The notes beneath the pieces were generated by a model, which was not told the DNA's origin, ran no database searches, and worked only from the letters and a program-made list of their open reading frames with translations. Both the position numbers and the translations under genes were made by a program. Below are positions 53,521 to 63,614 of a stretch of 64,000 nt of DNA, one piece after another (the stretch's first letter is position 1; each line of letters starts with the position of its first letter). The stretch comes from Diospyros lotus (taxonomy: Eukaryota > Streptophyta > Magnoliopsida > Ericales > Ebenaceae). Location: positions 30,022,753-30,086,752 of the forward strand of contig NC_068349.1 of NCBI RefSeq assembly GCF_014633365.1. The letters run 5' to 3'.

Positions 53521-54604
53521 ATGACTAGCAACCTACCAACAAGTGAAACCTCCACCATCTATCTTGCACCGACCAAAACCCGACAACCTTTCGTTGTTCC
53601 TATTTCCTCCAATAGCACCCTTCAAATCACAAAGCATAAACTGAATGAAACTAATTTTCGAGAATGGTCTCAATCAGTTTTGTTGGTTGTTAAAGGGAAG
53701 GGAAAAGTGGGATATCTAACTGGTGGTACTCCTATGCCAGATCCTGAAGTTGCTAATTATGAAGTATGGGATGCCAAAAATTCAATTGTTATGGCTTGGC
53801 TCATCAATTCCATGTAGGAAAACCTATCTATTCTATAAGACAACCAAGGAATTATGGGAAGTCATGCAAGATCTCTATTCAGATATGGAGAACACGACTC
53901 AATACTTTGAAATTCGGTCAGCTATTCAGACCACTCGCCAAGGCAATAATTCAATAACCGATTACTATAATATGTTGTCTAAATTGTGGCAGCAAATGGA
54001 TCAATTTTATGACATTAGTTGGGAGTGTATTGAAGATAGAGTTAAATACACTAAAATGGTGGAAAAAGAACGAGTGTTTGATTTTCTTCATGACCTTAAT
54101 TTTGACCTAGATGAAGTCAAAGGAAGATTACTAGGAACTAAACCATTCCCATCTATCCGGGAAGCATTTGCAGAGGTGAGAAAGGAAGAAAGCCAAAATA
54201 AGATAATGCTTAACTCATTGTCTATATATGAAAATAACACCCAGGGCTCAGCCCTTGCTGCTTTTAAACTAAGGACAGTACCAATATGTGGAGACCAACA
54301 AAAAGAGAAACAGTGGTGTGATCACTGTCAGAAGCCTTATCAGACTTGAAACACTTGTTGGAAAATTCATGGGAAACCAGCAAACTGGAAGGGGAAAAAA
54401 AAAAAAAAACTCAAGCAGCCTATGCAGTATAGGTTGAAGAGGGTAAAATGACTAACTTTACCCTAACAGCGGATCAATTGGAGCTTCTTTAGCAAGTACT
54501 GAACCAGATAAGGATCACTAAGTCATTTGATTTGGTTGAATCTCCAAAACCAACCGTTTCACTTGTTAAACAAGGTCTTTTTTATCAGTGTTATTTCTCT
54601 AAAA
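53521..54604 (+). pseudogene. Copia-B gag
   Basis: ATG at 53521 starts a frame with the copia gag core (LNETNFREWSQSVLLVVKGK, GYLTGG, W-D-A-K-N-S-I-V-M-A-W-L). A stop and frameshift near 53815 lead to a second frame with the UBN2-type segment (TTKELWEVMQDLYSD, YNMLSKLWQQMDQF, RVFDFLHDLN). Next is the zinc knuckle (QWCDHCQKPYQT, stop, then T-C-W-K-I-H-G). An A15 run at 54396-54410 follows. The frame is cut at 54604 by Copia-C. Confidence 0.9.
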
Positions 54605-54903
54605 TGTTGAAGAGAATGAGACAGCTCGATTGTAGTCTTATTCGTTATATCTTTTGTATCATGTATTATGCTGTGTTGTATTTGGTCAGTTGTATTATTT
54701 GTCTGTAGTTCTCATTGTAGAGGATTATTAGTTAGTTGTGAGAGCTAAGCCTAGCAATCAAGGCTATATATATTTGATAGCCTTTCTATTGTAAGGTGTG
54801 GAGAATCAATTTTTTTAATCAAGTTGGGACGAGGTGCTATTTCTTTAAACCTCCTATTTTCATTCGGTTTACATTCTGTTTCATTAGTTTTCATTCTGTT
54901 ACA
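54605..54903 (+). repeat. 5' LTR of Copia-C
   Basis: 299 bp. It carries TATA-like CTATATATATTTGATAG near 54765 and ends GTTACA. Compared with the 3' LTR it has an extra 20-bp segment containing TTTCATTAGTTTTCATTCTG near the right end, flanked by short ATTCTGTT repeats. Confidence 0.95.
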
Positions 54904-54916
54904 TGGTATCAGAGCC
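54904..54916 (+). other. Primer-binding site of Copia-C
   Basis: TGGTATCAGAGCC begins at the first base after the 5' LTR and is the standard initiator Met tRNA site. Confidence 0.92.
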
Positions 54917-54932
54917 ATCGCGACTTGTGTCC

Positions 54933-55336
54933 ATGGCTTCTCATGATTCGACCTCATCTTCTTCTTTATCCTCTGCCGCTCTGTCAGACTTTGCTTCGGT
55001 GTCTAAGGCATTTAGTTTTGTGCCTACAAAACTAGATTCGAACAATTACCTCTACTAGAAGGCGCAAATCTTGACTACAATTAGGACTTTTGATCTGCTG
55101 CCTTTCATAAACAAAACCGATCTACCGCCTAAATATGTTCTATCTGGTGATGCTGAGCCTAATTCGAAACCAGTTGTTAATCCCGATTTCCTTAGGTGGA
55201 TGTGGTCAGATCAACTTCTCCTAGGGTAGTTGTTTTCAACAATTGATAAGGAGGTGATTGGACAAGTCATTCATTGTGAATCTACAACAGAGGTATGGAC
55301 TACTCTTGATAATTTGTTTTCTCGTCAAATTGTTGC
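54933..55336 (+). pseudogene. Copia-C gag N-terminus
   Basis: ATG 29 bases after the LTR starts a Ser-rich N-terminus (MASHDSTSSSSLSSAALSDF), then KLDSNNYLY and K-A-Q-I-L. Stops near 55056 and 55228 stand where family members have Trp (TGG to TAG). A one- or two-base shift near 55335 separates this from the main frame. Confidence 0.85.
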
Positions 55337-57346
55337 TTGTTCTTCCAGTTGAAACAGCAACTTAGATCCATTAAGAAAGGTGATATGACAGTAATTGAAT
55401 ATGGTCTAAAAATCAAGACTATCAATCATGCATTGGCAGCAATTGGAGAACCACTAAATGATCAAGATCTGTTAATGACAGTTTTGCATGGATTAGGTGA
55501 AGATTATGACACTATTGTTAGCTTAATGAATGAAATTGATCTTGAGAAAGTTCAATATCTTTTAATGATGCATGAACAAAGATTATCTTCAAAGAATATG
55601 AATATGTCTAGTGAACTGTCTAAATTTGATTCTGCTACTGCTATGAATGTTAGCTATGCTCCACAACAGTCTAGAAATAGCAATGGGAATAATAATAGTA
55701 GAGGAGGTTTTCAAAATAGAGGAGGACGAGGAAATGGAAATGGTTTTAGAGGAGGTCGATTTTCTGGAAAAAGGTTTTACTGTCAACTCTGTGGAAAACC
55801 AAGCCACTTAGTTGATCGATGTTATCATAGATTTGATAGCAATTTTCAACATCCGTCTTTTGGTAGAGGTGGAAATGAATCAAGTTCTCAAGCTTTTGTA
55901 GCTTCTCATGAGGATAATGGAGCTTTCTTAACAGATTTAGGGTTTGCTCATGAGACTCATCATGGTTTTCCTTCTCCTTCGTTGAATGAACAATATCCGT
56001 CTTCTTCTTCATCATCTTATCAACTTGGTGATACTTCTTGGTGTGTAGACTCTGGTGCTACAAACCATATCACCTCTAGTCTTCAAAATCTTTCTCTTCA
56101 TTCTCCCTATGGTGGCAATGACAAAGTAGCAGTGGGAAATGGTAAGGCTCTTCCTATTGCTAATATTGGAACTAGTACTATTCTTACTCAAACTATTCCT
56201 CCTTATGTTCTTTCTTTATCTCAAGTTCTTCATGTTCCTTGCATGAAAAAGAACCTCATGAGTGTTTCACAACTTACCAATGATCATAATGTCATTGTTG
56301 AATTTCATTCTAATTTTTGTTTGATCAAGGACAAGGTCTCGGGCAAGGTGCTACTTCAAGGAGTTCTTAAAAATGGCCTCTATCAACTGGATCCAGAATT
56401 TGTTCATGCTGCGTCTTCAGCTGGTCCTAGCTCTCCTATTGCTGTATTTCCTTCAAATTTGTCAAAGCCTTCTATGTTGAATGTCTGCTGTTTAGCAAGT
56501 TGTAATAATAGTCAAAGAACTTGTAATAAGTCCAGCATGTCTACGTCTTGTACTGATAGACTTTGTAAACAGTGGCATGCTAGGTTGGGACATCCTTCTT
56601 TTTCTATATTGAAACAAGTTCTAAATAAAATCAGTGTTCCTTGTTCATCTACTGATTTATCCTTTTGTGACTCATGTAAATTGGGTAAACTGCATCAATT
56701 ACCCTTTGCAAAATGTTCTATTACAGCAAGTCATCCCTTGGAATTGGTATATTCAGATCTGTGGGGTTCTGCTCCTATGTTATCCATTGAGGGTTATAGG
56801 TATTATATTATTTTTGTTTATGCCTATACTCTATATACCTGGCTGTATCCAATCAAATTAAAGTCCGAAGCCTTGTTCGTTTTCAAAACTTTTCATAAGT
56901 TTGTTGAATTGCAATATCCATTTAAACTCAAAGCTCTTCAAACAGATAATGGTGGGGAATTCAAAGCCTTCTTACCTTATCTTCATAGTTCTGGCATTCA
57001 ATCTCGTTTTTCTTGTCCCTACACACACCAACAAAATGGTGTAGTTGAAAGAAAACATAGACACATTGCTAAAATGAGACTTACTCTTCTAGCACATGCC
57101 AACATGCCTTTGAAATATTGGGTTGAAGCCTTTCAAACTGCTGTTTACACTATCAACTTGCTGCCATCCTCACCAATTCATTTTCTTACTCCCTTTGAGA
57201 AACTATATCGTAAACCACCAAAATATATGCACTTACAACCATTTGGTTGTGCTTGCTTTCCTTATCTCAGACCTTATAGCAAGAACAAGTTTAATTTTCA
57301 TTCCTCAAAAGTATGTGTCTCTTGGTTACAATCAGATTCAAGCTAG
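55337..57346 (+). pseudogene. Copia-C gag-protease-integrase, 669-codon open stretch
   Basis: Domains in order: rest of the gag core (residues 1-90), Gly/Arg/Asn-rich RNA-binding region (120-148), zinc knuckle CQLCGKPSHLVDRC (about 150-163), protease with WCVDSGATNHITSS (about 236), GAG-pre-integrase zinc module (HARLGHPSF, C-D-S-C), and integrase core. The core shows YSDLWG, where the usual D-D-Y following is replaced (F-V-Y-A-Y-T), then LQTDNGGEF and QQNGVVERKHRH with the catalytic Glu. The methionine given as start is internal, because the true start is at 54933. The frame ends at 57346 after a frameshift near 57317. Unusually well preserved for this window. Confidence 0.93.
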
Positions 57347-58234
57347 ATATAAGTGTCTACACTCTTTGGGTAGAGTTTATATCACTAGGCATGTTGTGTT
57401 TAATCCTGAGGAGTTCCCATTCTCTTGCTTATTTTCTACTCACTCTTCTACTCCTCAGTCTATTTCTGTTCCCAGTTTATCTACTGGTGTTTTGCATTCT
57501 TGTTCGTCTTTTCATCTGGTTATTCATCTCCAGTAGCACCAGCGCCTGATATACATGATACATCTACTCCTTTAGTTTCTAGTCCTGTTTATACTACTGA
57601 TCCTATTATTCCTAAACTATCAGTTCCTGACTTATCAGCATCTTCTTCTTCTTCTTCTCATGTTCTTGTTGCTCCTCAACCAAGACAGTCTTCAACTCTT
57701 CCTACTCATCCTATGATTATTCGTGCAAAAGCTCGTCAACTTTCTCTATCTTTTCCTTATGCCTTGGTGAGTTCTCTAGAACCTAACTCTGTTCAAGAAG
57801 CACTTCTAGACCCTAACTGGACTAGAGCCATGGAGGAGGAATATTCAGCCTTAATTCGGAATAAAACTTGGGAACTTGTTTCGTTTTCTTCAGAGATGAA
57901 TTTGATAGGCTGCAAGTGGGTTTTCCGTGCCAAATATAATCCTGATGGTTCTCTCCTAAAGCATAAAGCTCATCTTGCTGCTAAGGGATTTCTCCAAACA
58001 CCAGGCATTGACTTTGCTAAAACTTTCAGCCCTGTTATTAAGGCTCCAACTATTAGAGTGTTATTTTCTTTGGCTATTACATATGGTTGGGGTATTCAAC
58101 AGGTAGATGTCAATAATGCATTTTTAAATGGTGATCTTGATGAGGCTGTTTTCATGTCACAGCCGAAAGGTTTTCTTGATCAGTCTTGTCCTTCCTATGT
58201 TTGTCAGTTGAAGAAAGTCGCTTTATGGCCTTAA
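57347..58234 (+). pseudogene. Copia-C integrase end and reverse transcriptase, first part
   Basis: After the shift, F-L-G-Y-N-Q and HVVFNPEEFPF complete the integrase C-terminus, followed by a Ser/Pro-rich linker. RT begins EALLDPNWTRAMEEEYSALI, then GCKWVFRAKYNPDGS and QQVDVNNAFLNGDLDEAVFM. Another frameshift near 58220, after QLKK, leads to the next segment. Confidence 0.93.
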
Positions 58235-58742
58235 ACAAGCTCCTCGTGCATGGTATACTAAGCTCTGAATAGCTCTACAGAGTTGGGGTTTTCTACGAGC
58301 AATATCTGATGCATCACTCTTCATTAAACGAACTTCTAAATTTGTTTTGTTTGTACTTGTTTATGTTGATGATATCTTAGTAACTAGCTCAAGCACTACT
58401 GCCTTGCATGGTTTTATTCGTGATCTTGACAAAAACTTTGCTTTGAAGACACTAGGCTCGGTGAATTACTTTCTTGGGTTTGAGGCTTATAGAGACTCTA
58501 CAAGCCTTTATCTACCTCAATCAAAATATACTCTTGATTTACTTAACAAGGCTGCTATTGCTAATTGCAAGCCTTGTGCCGTTCCACTTAGTTCTGCCAC
58601 TGTGTTTACTAATGAAGGAGACCTATTTTCTGATCCATCACTATATAGAACAATTGTAGGTTCTCTTCAATATCTTACATACACCAGACCTGGATGTTGC
58701 CTTTGTAGTAAGCAAACTAAGTCAGTTTTTAAGCTATCCTAA
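58220..58742 (+). pseudogene. Copia-C reverse transcriptase, catalytic part
   Basis: It resumes as SLYGLKQAPRAWYTK with one stop. It then contains VLVYVDDILVTSSS with an intact YVDD box, FALKTLGSVNYFLGFEAY, PQSKYTLDLLNKA and [19 protein letters not shown] frameshift near 58690 breaks the frame before RNase H. Confidence 0.94.
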
Positions 58743-59303
58743 GGATCAGCATTGGCAGGCTTGTAAGCGACTACTTCGGTATCTCAAAGGAACAATTGGT
58801 TTAGGTTTGGTATTCACTCCATCATCTTCTGATTTACCCCTAAGTGTTTTCACGATGTGGATCATGCTAGATTCAAAATCACAAGGAGATCTACTAGTGG
58901 TTGGTGTGCTTTTCTAGGCAATAATCTGTTTGTTTGGGGTTCTAAGAAGCAGACTGTTGTAGCTCGGTCTGTTGGAGAAGCGAAATATCGGGCAGTGGCT
59001 CAAGGAGTTACCGAAATTTTGTGGTTGAAGTCTCTCTTTCATGAACTTGGATTTTCATGCTCTAAGACTCCTATTCTTTGGTGTGATAATTTGGCAGCAA
59101 AGTCTATCTCTGAAAATCCTACTTTCCACTCCAGAACTAAGCACATTGAGATTGATGTGCATTTCGTTCGTGAAAAAGTTGAGTGTGGTGCTGTGGAAAT
59201 TCATTATGTTCCCACCATGTATCAAATTGCTGATATCTTTACTAAAGGGTTGCGCCTAAGGATAGGTTTCAGTTCTCATGTCATAAGCTTGGTCTTCAAG
59301 TGA
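58743..59303 (+). pseudogene. Copia-C RNase H
   Basis: It shows [13 protein letters not shown], a disrupted D-A-D-W-A box (D-H-A-R-F), then [60 protein letters not shown] and YQIADIFTKGL. The T-R-P-D region is frame-shifted. The change from the usual Asp-Trp-Ala to His-Ala-Arg weakens a catalytic motif. Confidence 0.9.
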
Positions 59304-59347
59304 CACCTATGTATCGACACTTGACTGTTATAGCATCAGTACAAAAG

Positions 59348-59460
59348 AATGCTTCAGGGAGGTCTCAATTGAAGGGGCATGTTGGAGAAAATGAGACAAC
59401 TAATTTGTATAAGAAGAATGCTTCAGGGAGGTCTCAATTGAAGGGGCATGTTGAAGAGAA
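59348..59460 (+). repeat. Duplicated polypurine tract and LTR start of Copia-C
   Basis: GAATGCTTCAGGGAGGTCTC and the adjoining AATTGAAGGGGCATGTTG occur twice, about 67 bp apart. The first copy is followed by GAGAAAATGAGACAAC, resembling the LTR start, then the whole block restarts and leads into the true 3' LTR. The first is therefore a second polypurine tract plus about 30 bp of LTR. Confidence 0.9.
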
Positions 59461-59727
59461 TGAGACAGCTCGATTATAGTCTTATTCGTTATATCTTTTG
59501 TATCATGTATTATGTTGTGTTGTATTTGGTCAGTTGTATTATTTGTCTGTAGATCTGATTGTAGAGGATTATTAGTTAGTTGTGAGAGCTAAGCCTAGCA
59601 ATGAAGGCTATATATATTTGATAGCCTTTCTATTGTAAGGTGTGGAGAATCATTTCTTTTAATCAAGTTTGGACGAGGTGCTATTTCTTTAAACCTCTTG
59701 TTTTCATTCGGTTTACATTCTATTACA
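59449..59727 (+). repeat. 3' LTR of Copia-C
   Basis: 279 bp, closely matching the 5' LTR except for the 20-bp segment absent here and scattered transitions. It ends ATTACA and is followed by the TAAAA target copy. Confidence 0.95.
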
Positions 59728-60962
59728 TAAAATGTTGTCTACAAATTATTGGATTGTGAATATAGGAGCTTTAGATCATATGACAGGTTCATTGCATGGA
59801 TTATCAAACTATAAAAGGTGTGATAAAACTATAACTGTGACAATGGCAGATGGTATAGTATCCTATGCTAAAGGAGAAGGATTAGTATATATAGACAGAT
59901 TACATTTGAAATCTATCTTATATGTGCCTAAATTGAAGTGTAATCGGTTGTCAATTAGCAAGATAACAACGGATACGAACTGTAAAGTGACATTTTTCCC
60001 AACTTACTATGTTTTTCAAGACCTAACTTCGGGAAAGATGATCGGCAATACTAAGGAAAAGGAAGGCCTTTATTATGATAATGGAGTAGCTGGTACTCCC
60101 ACTTTATCCAAGTTACATAATACATCTTCCTTTTCCACTATCTCAAATTTTAATATTTAGTTATGACACAAACGTTTAGGCCATCCGAGTTTTAGACACT
60201 TAAAGATCTTGTACCCTCATTTGTTTATCAATAAAGAGAGTGAATTTTTTAAATGTGAGAAATGTATTTTTGAGAAACAAACAAAAGTTTCACATCCTAT
60301 TCACTCTTATCAGCCCACTAAAAAATTCTATTTAGTACATAGTGATGTATGGGGACCAACAAGAACTCCTAACCTTATCAACACTAGCTGGTTTGTCACC
60401 TTCATAGATGATCATACTTAGAGTTTGTTAGACTTTCTTACTAAAAAAAAAAACCTGAAGTTTATGCAATGTCTTTCAAACATCAATCCATATCCTTCAG
60501 TCGGATAATGGAAGGGAATATTTTTCAACTGAGTTTGAAAACTATCTCAGTGAAAATGGGATTCTCCATCACAGTATAGGTCCCTATAACCTACAACAAA
60601 ATGGAGTGGGTGAGAGAAAGAATAGACACCTTGAAACTGCTCGATCCTTGATATTTACAAGCTCAGCCCCTACTTCCTATTGGGAAGAAGCTATACTTAC
60701 TGCTACCTGTCTCATCAATAAACTTCCTACCCGAGTTCTCAATTTCAAGATTCCCTTGAGCACTCTTCTGGCTACCTATCCTCTCCTTACCCGAATGCTT
60801 AATTCATTATCTCCAAAGGTCTTTGGGTATACAGCATTTGTGCATAATTATCACTCCAAATTGGAACCCAAATCCTTGAAGTGTGTGTTTGTGAGATACT
60901 CCCCACCACAACAAGGCTACAAGTGTTATTGTCGTAACACTAGGAAATTTATTGTCTTGTGA
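59728..60962 (+). pseudogene. Copia-B protease and integrase
   Basis: Resumes after Copia-C. Protease: WIVNIGALDHMTGSL, where the active-site D-S-G is N-I-G and the Asp is lost, then SILYVPKLKCNRLSISKI and DLTSGKMIGNTKEKEGLY. The integrase zinc module follows with a stop at 60160, then C-E-K-C and PIHSYQPTKKFYLVHSDVWG (first Asp), LQSDNGREY-like (second), and Q-N-G-V-G-E-R-K-N-R-H with Glu. It ends with FGYTAFVHNYHSKLEPKSLK and C-V-F-V. Several stops. Confidence 0.9.
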
Positions 60963-61039
60963 TATCTCCTTTCTCTAGGATCACTATTTTCATTCTACCA
61001 TATCTCTGCCAGGGGGGGCCTCTATTATAGAGCAAGGTA

Positions 61040-61880
61040 GGGATTTTTTGTTTTGTCCTGAGGCAATTAACATGATTACTCCTACTCCTAATTATGTAAC
61101 TAATCAAGGGGGAGAACAACCGGTCCAAGTTCCTCGAAAACCACCACCTTTGGTTCATTCTCGAAGAACTTATGACCTAAAGAAAGTCCAATCATCACCT
61201 CCGAAGGAAGGTCCGGTACCTGATGAGGATGGAAGACTGGAACCTGAAAGAGCTAAGATGATAACAATACCTATCATCGAGGAAGAACAAAGGTCAGGGA
61301 TTGCAAAGACAAAAAATGCAGACACTTATGATTTGGATATTCCAATAGCTTGGAGGAAAGGGGTGAGATCATGTACAAAGTATCCCATATCTAATCATTT
61401 GGTATATCCTCAATTGCCTTCATAGTTTAGGGAATTTACTACAAAGGTTGATGAGATTCAAATTCCTAAATATATTATGATGCATTACAAAAATCACACT
61501 GGAGGATTGTTGTAATGGAGGAAATGAATGCACCGGAGAAAAATGGCACATGAGAAATGGTGACATTACCTAAAGACAAGAAGGTGGTAGGTAGCAAATG
61601 CATGTTTACTGTTAAGTATAAATCTGATGTAAGTCTTAATAGGTACAAGGCAAGATTGGTAGGCCAAGACTTCACCCAAACACAAGGATTGGATTATGAA
61701 GAGACGTTTGCTCCAATTGCAAAACTCAATTCTATACGTGTTCTGTTATCTCTTGCGGCTAATTTAGATTGGGAATTACACCAACTAAATATTAAAAATG
61801 CATTCCTCAATGGTGATCTAGAAGAAGAAATCTACATGAGAATTCCTCCTGGATTTGAGACAGAAGGCAAGAAAGGAATG
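61040..61880 (+). pseudogene. Copia-B linker and reverse transcriptase, N-terminal part
   Basis: The linker frame (61048-61425) holds DIPIAWRKGVRSCTKYPISN. After a stop, RT begins with KKVVGSKCMFTVKYKSDVSL, DFTQTQGLDYEETFAPIAKL and NIKNAFLNGDLEEEIYMRIP. It is cut at 61880 by Copia-D. Related to Copia-A and Copia-E at the same motifs. Confidence 0.92.
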
Positions 61881-62143
61881 TGATGAAATCTTAGGGCACA
61901 AAAATACAAAGAACACAAGAGGAGGAAGAAAATGTCTCTTGGCAGTTTACTAATCCAGGAAAATCATAAAATCACTTTACAATCAAAGAGGTGCAGCTAT
62001 TTATACACATAGCGCAACACTCTCATTAACAAACAGAATAGCGCCTAACATGCAATACCATAAGCTACCAAAGACATGCTAAATGATAAACTAAGTACAA
62101 CAATATAACAAATACAGCAATACGAAATAATTATGCTTCCACA
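61881..62143 (-). repeat. 3' LTR of Copia-D
   Basis: 263 bp, TGATGAAATC to CTTCCACA on +. On - it starts TGTGGAAGCATAATTATTTC immediately after the purine tract. TATA-like TATAAATAGCTGC on - lies near 61989-62001. Confidence 0.85.
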
Positions 62144-62153
62144 CTCCCTCAAA

Positions 62154-62790
62154 TCAGGCTCCTTTGTAGTAGGAACAATCCATAATCTGTAATCTGCTGG
62201 AACTTGGAGAAGCATAATAGTTTTTCTGCACAAGAGACACCTTAAGACCAAGCTTGGTACATAGAAAATGAAACCGATCTCTAGCCAGACTTTTAGTGAA
62301 GATGTCTGCTATCTGATAGGCTGTAGGAATATATCGTACTTCAATTTCACCATTCTCAACTCGTTCACACACAAAATGCATATCTATCTCAATATGTTTA
62401 GTATGAGGATGGAACACAGGATTCTCAGCCATACTTTTGGTTGCCAAATTATCACTCCAAACAACTAAGGTAGTATTACACGGATATCCCAACTCAGCAA
62501 ATAAAAATCTCAACAATAGCAATTCAGTCACTCCCAGTGCCACAGCCCTGTACTCAGCTTCTCATACTGATCTAGCCACCACAGATTGCTTCTTAGATCC
62601 CCATACAATCAAATTGTGTCCAAGAAAAACACTAAATCCACTTGTAAACCTCCTAGTCTCCTTGCAGCCAGCATGATCTGTATCGATATACTCTGTTAGA
62701 GACAAAGCACCAAGTGAGGGAGAGAACCATATGCCCAATCCAATTGTTCCTTTTATGTATCTAAGTAATCTCTTGCAAGTAGTCTAGTGC
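62154..62790 (-). pseudogene. Copia-D RNase H
   Basis: The frame shows VALGVTELLLLRFLFAELGY, LVVWSDNLATKSMAENPVFH and YQIADIFTKSLARDRFHFL. Upstream, 62560-62700, S-G-F and S-K-K-Q-S-V-V-A-R-S can be read with one stop just before the E-A-E-Y-R box. The catalytic D-N-L-A Asp is preserved. Confidence 0.88.
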
Positions 62791-63614
62791 TACACTTTGG
62801 GAGCAGAAAGATACTGACTTAATTTGTTGACAGCAAAGGCAATGTTTGGACGTGTGTATGTCAGATATTGCAAAGACCCAATTAGAGTTCTATACAAAGA
62901 TGGATTGGGGAAAATATCACCCTCATCAGACAAAGAAACACCAGAAACTATAGGTGTAGTACAGGGTTTACAATCATGCATGTTAGCCTTTTTTAGCAAG
63001 TCTAAACCATATTTAGATTGGGTCAAGTATAGGCTGCTTGTATTAGGATATGCCTCTAACCCTAGGAAGTAATTAATTGAACCAAGAGTCTTTAAAGCAA
63101 AATGTGTATCCAAATCGGCAATACACGACTTAAGAGTTGTATTATCCGAACCAGTGAGCAAAGTATCATCCAAATAAACCAAAATGAACAAGATATAGGT
63201 TGAGGTTCGTTTAATAAACAATGACACATCAGATGTGGCTCTAGAAAATCCCCAGCTCTCCAAAGCCATCCTCAACTTATTGTACCAAGCCCTAGGTGCT
63301 TGTTTAAGACCATACAATGACTTCTTCAATTGAGAAACATGTGAGGGAAACTTAGAGCTAACAAAACCTTCTGGTTGTGACATAAACACAACTTCTTGCA
63401 AGTCCCCATTTAAGAAGGCATTATTTACATCTACTTGTTGCACATCCCAACCAAAGGCTATGGCTAGAGAGAAGAGAACTTGAATGGTAGGTGCCTTAAC
63501 TGGACTGAATGTTTCATTATAACCATACCAGGGTTTTGAAGAAAACTCTTTGCAACTAATCTGGACTTGTAATTAAGAATTGAACCATCAGCTTTATACT
63601 TGACTGGAAACACC
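62790..63614 (-). pseudogene. Copia-D reverse transcriptase
   Basis: An open frame of 217 codons (62790-63443) has MQQVDVNNAFLNGDLQEVVF, KKSLYGLKQAPRAWYNKLRM, FILVYLDDTLLTGSD (YLDD instead of YVDD, same Asp pair), LGSINYFLGLEAY and [20 protein letters not shown]. The upstream part to 63614 is shifted and begins at V-K-Y-K-A-D-G-S. This is one of the longest intact RT frames in the window. Confidence 0.92.

Larger units (their letters stand above)
54605..59727 (+). mobile_element. Copia-C: nearly full-length Ty1/copia element, 5.1 kb
   Basis: LTRs at 54605-54903 and 59449-59727 begin TGTTGAAGAGAATGAGACA and end TTACA. TAAAA flanks both sides (54600-54604 and 59728-59732), an exact 5-bp duplication. 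A PBS (TGGTATCAGAGCC) follows the 5' LTR directly, and a purine tract (GAAGGGGCA) precedes the 3' LTR. All copia domains are present in order, with a 669-codon intact stretch over gag, protease and integrase. It is the least decayed element here, disabled by two stops and about four frameshifts. It interrupts gag of Copia-B. Confidence 0.96.
61881..63614 (-). mobile_element. Copia-D: 5'-truncated copia element inserted in Copia-B RT
   Basis: On - it ends with an LTR (62143-61881), preceded by a polypurine tract (GATTTGAGGGAG), RNase H and RT. The upstream part (integrase, protease, gag, 5' LTR) is missing: at about 63614 the sequence switches from RT start (Y-K-A-D-G-S-I) directly to Copia-B RT. 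Truncation therefore happened at or after insertion. Protein motifs are closest to Copia-C. Confidence 0.88.
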
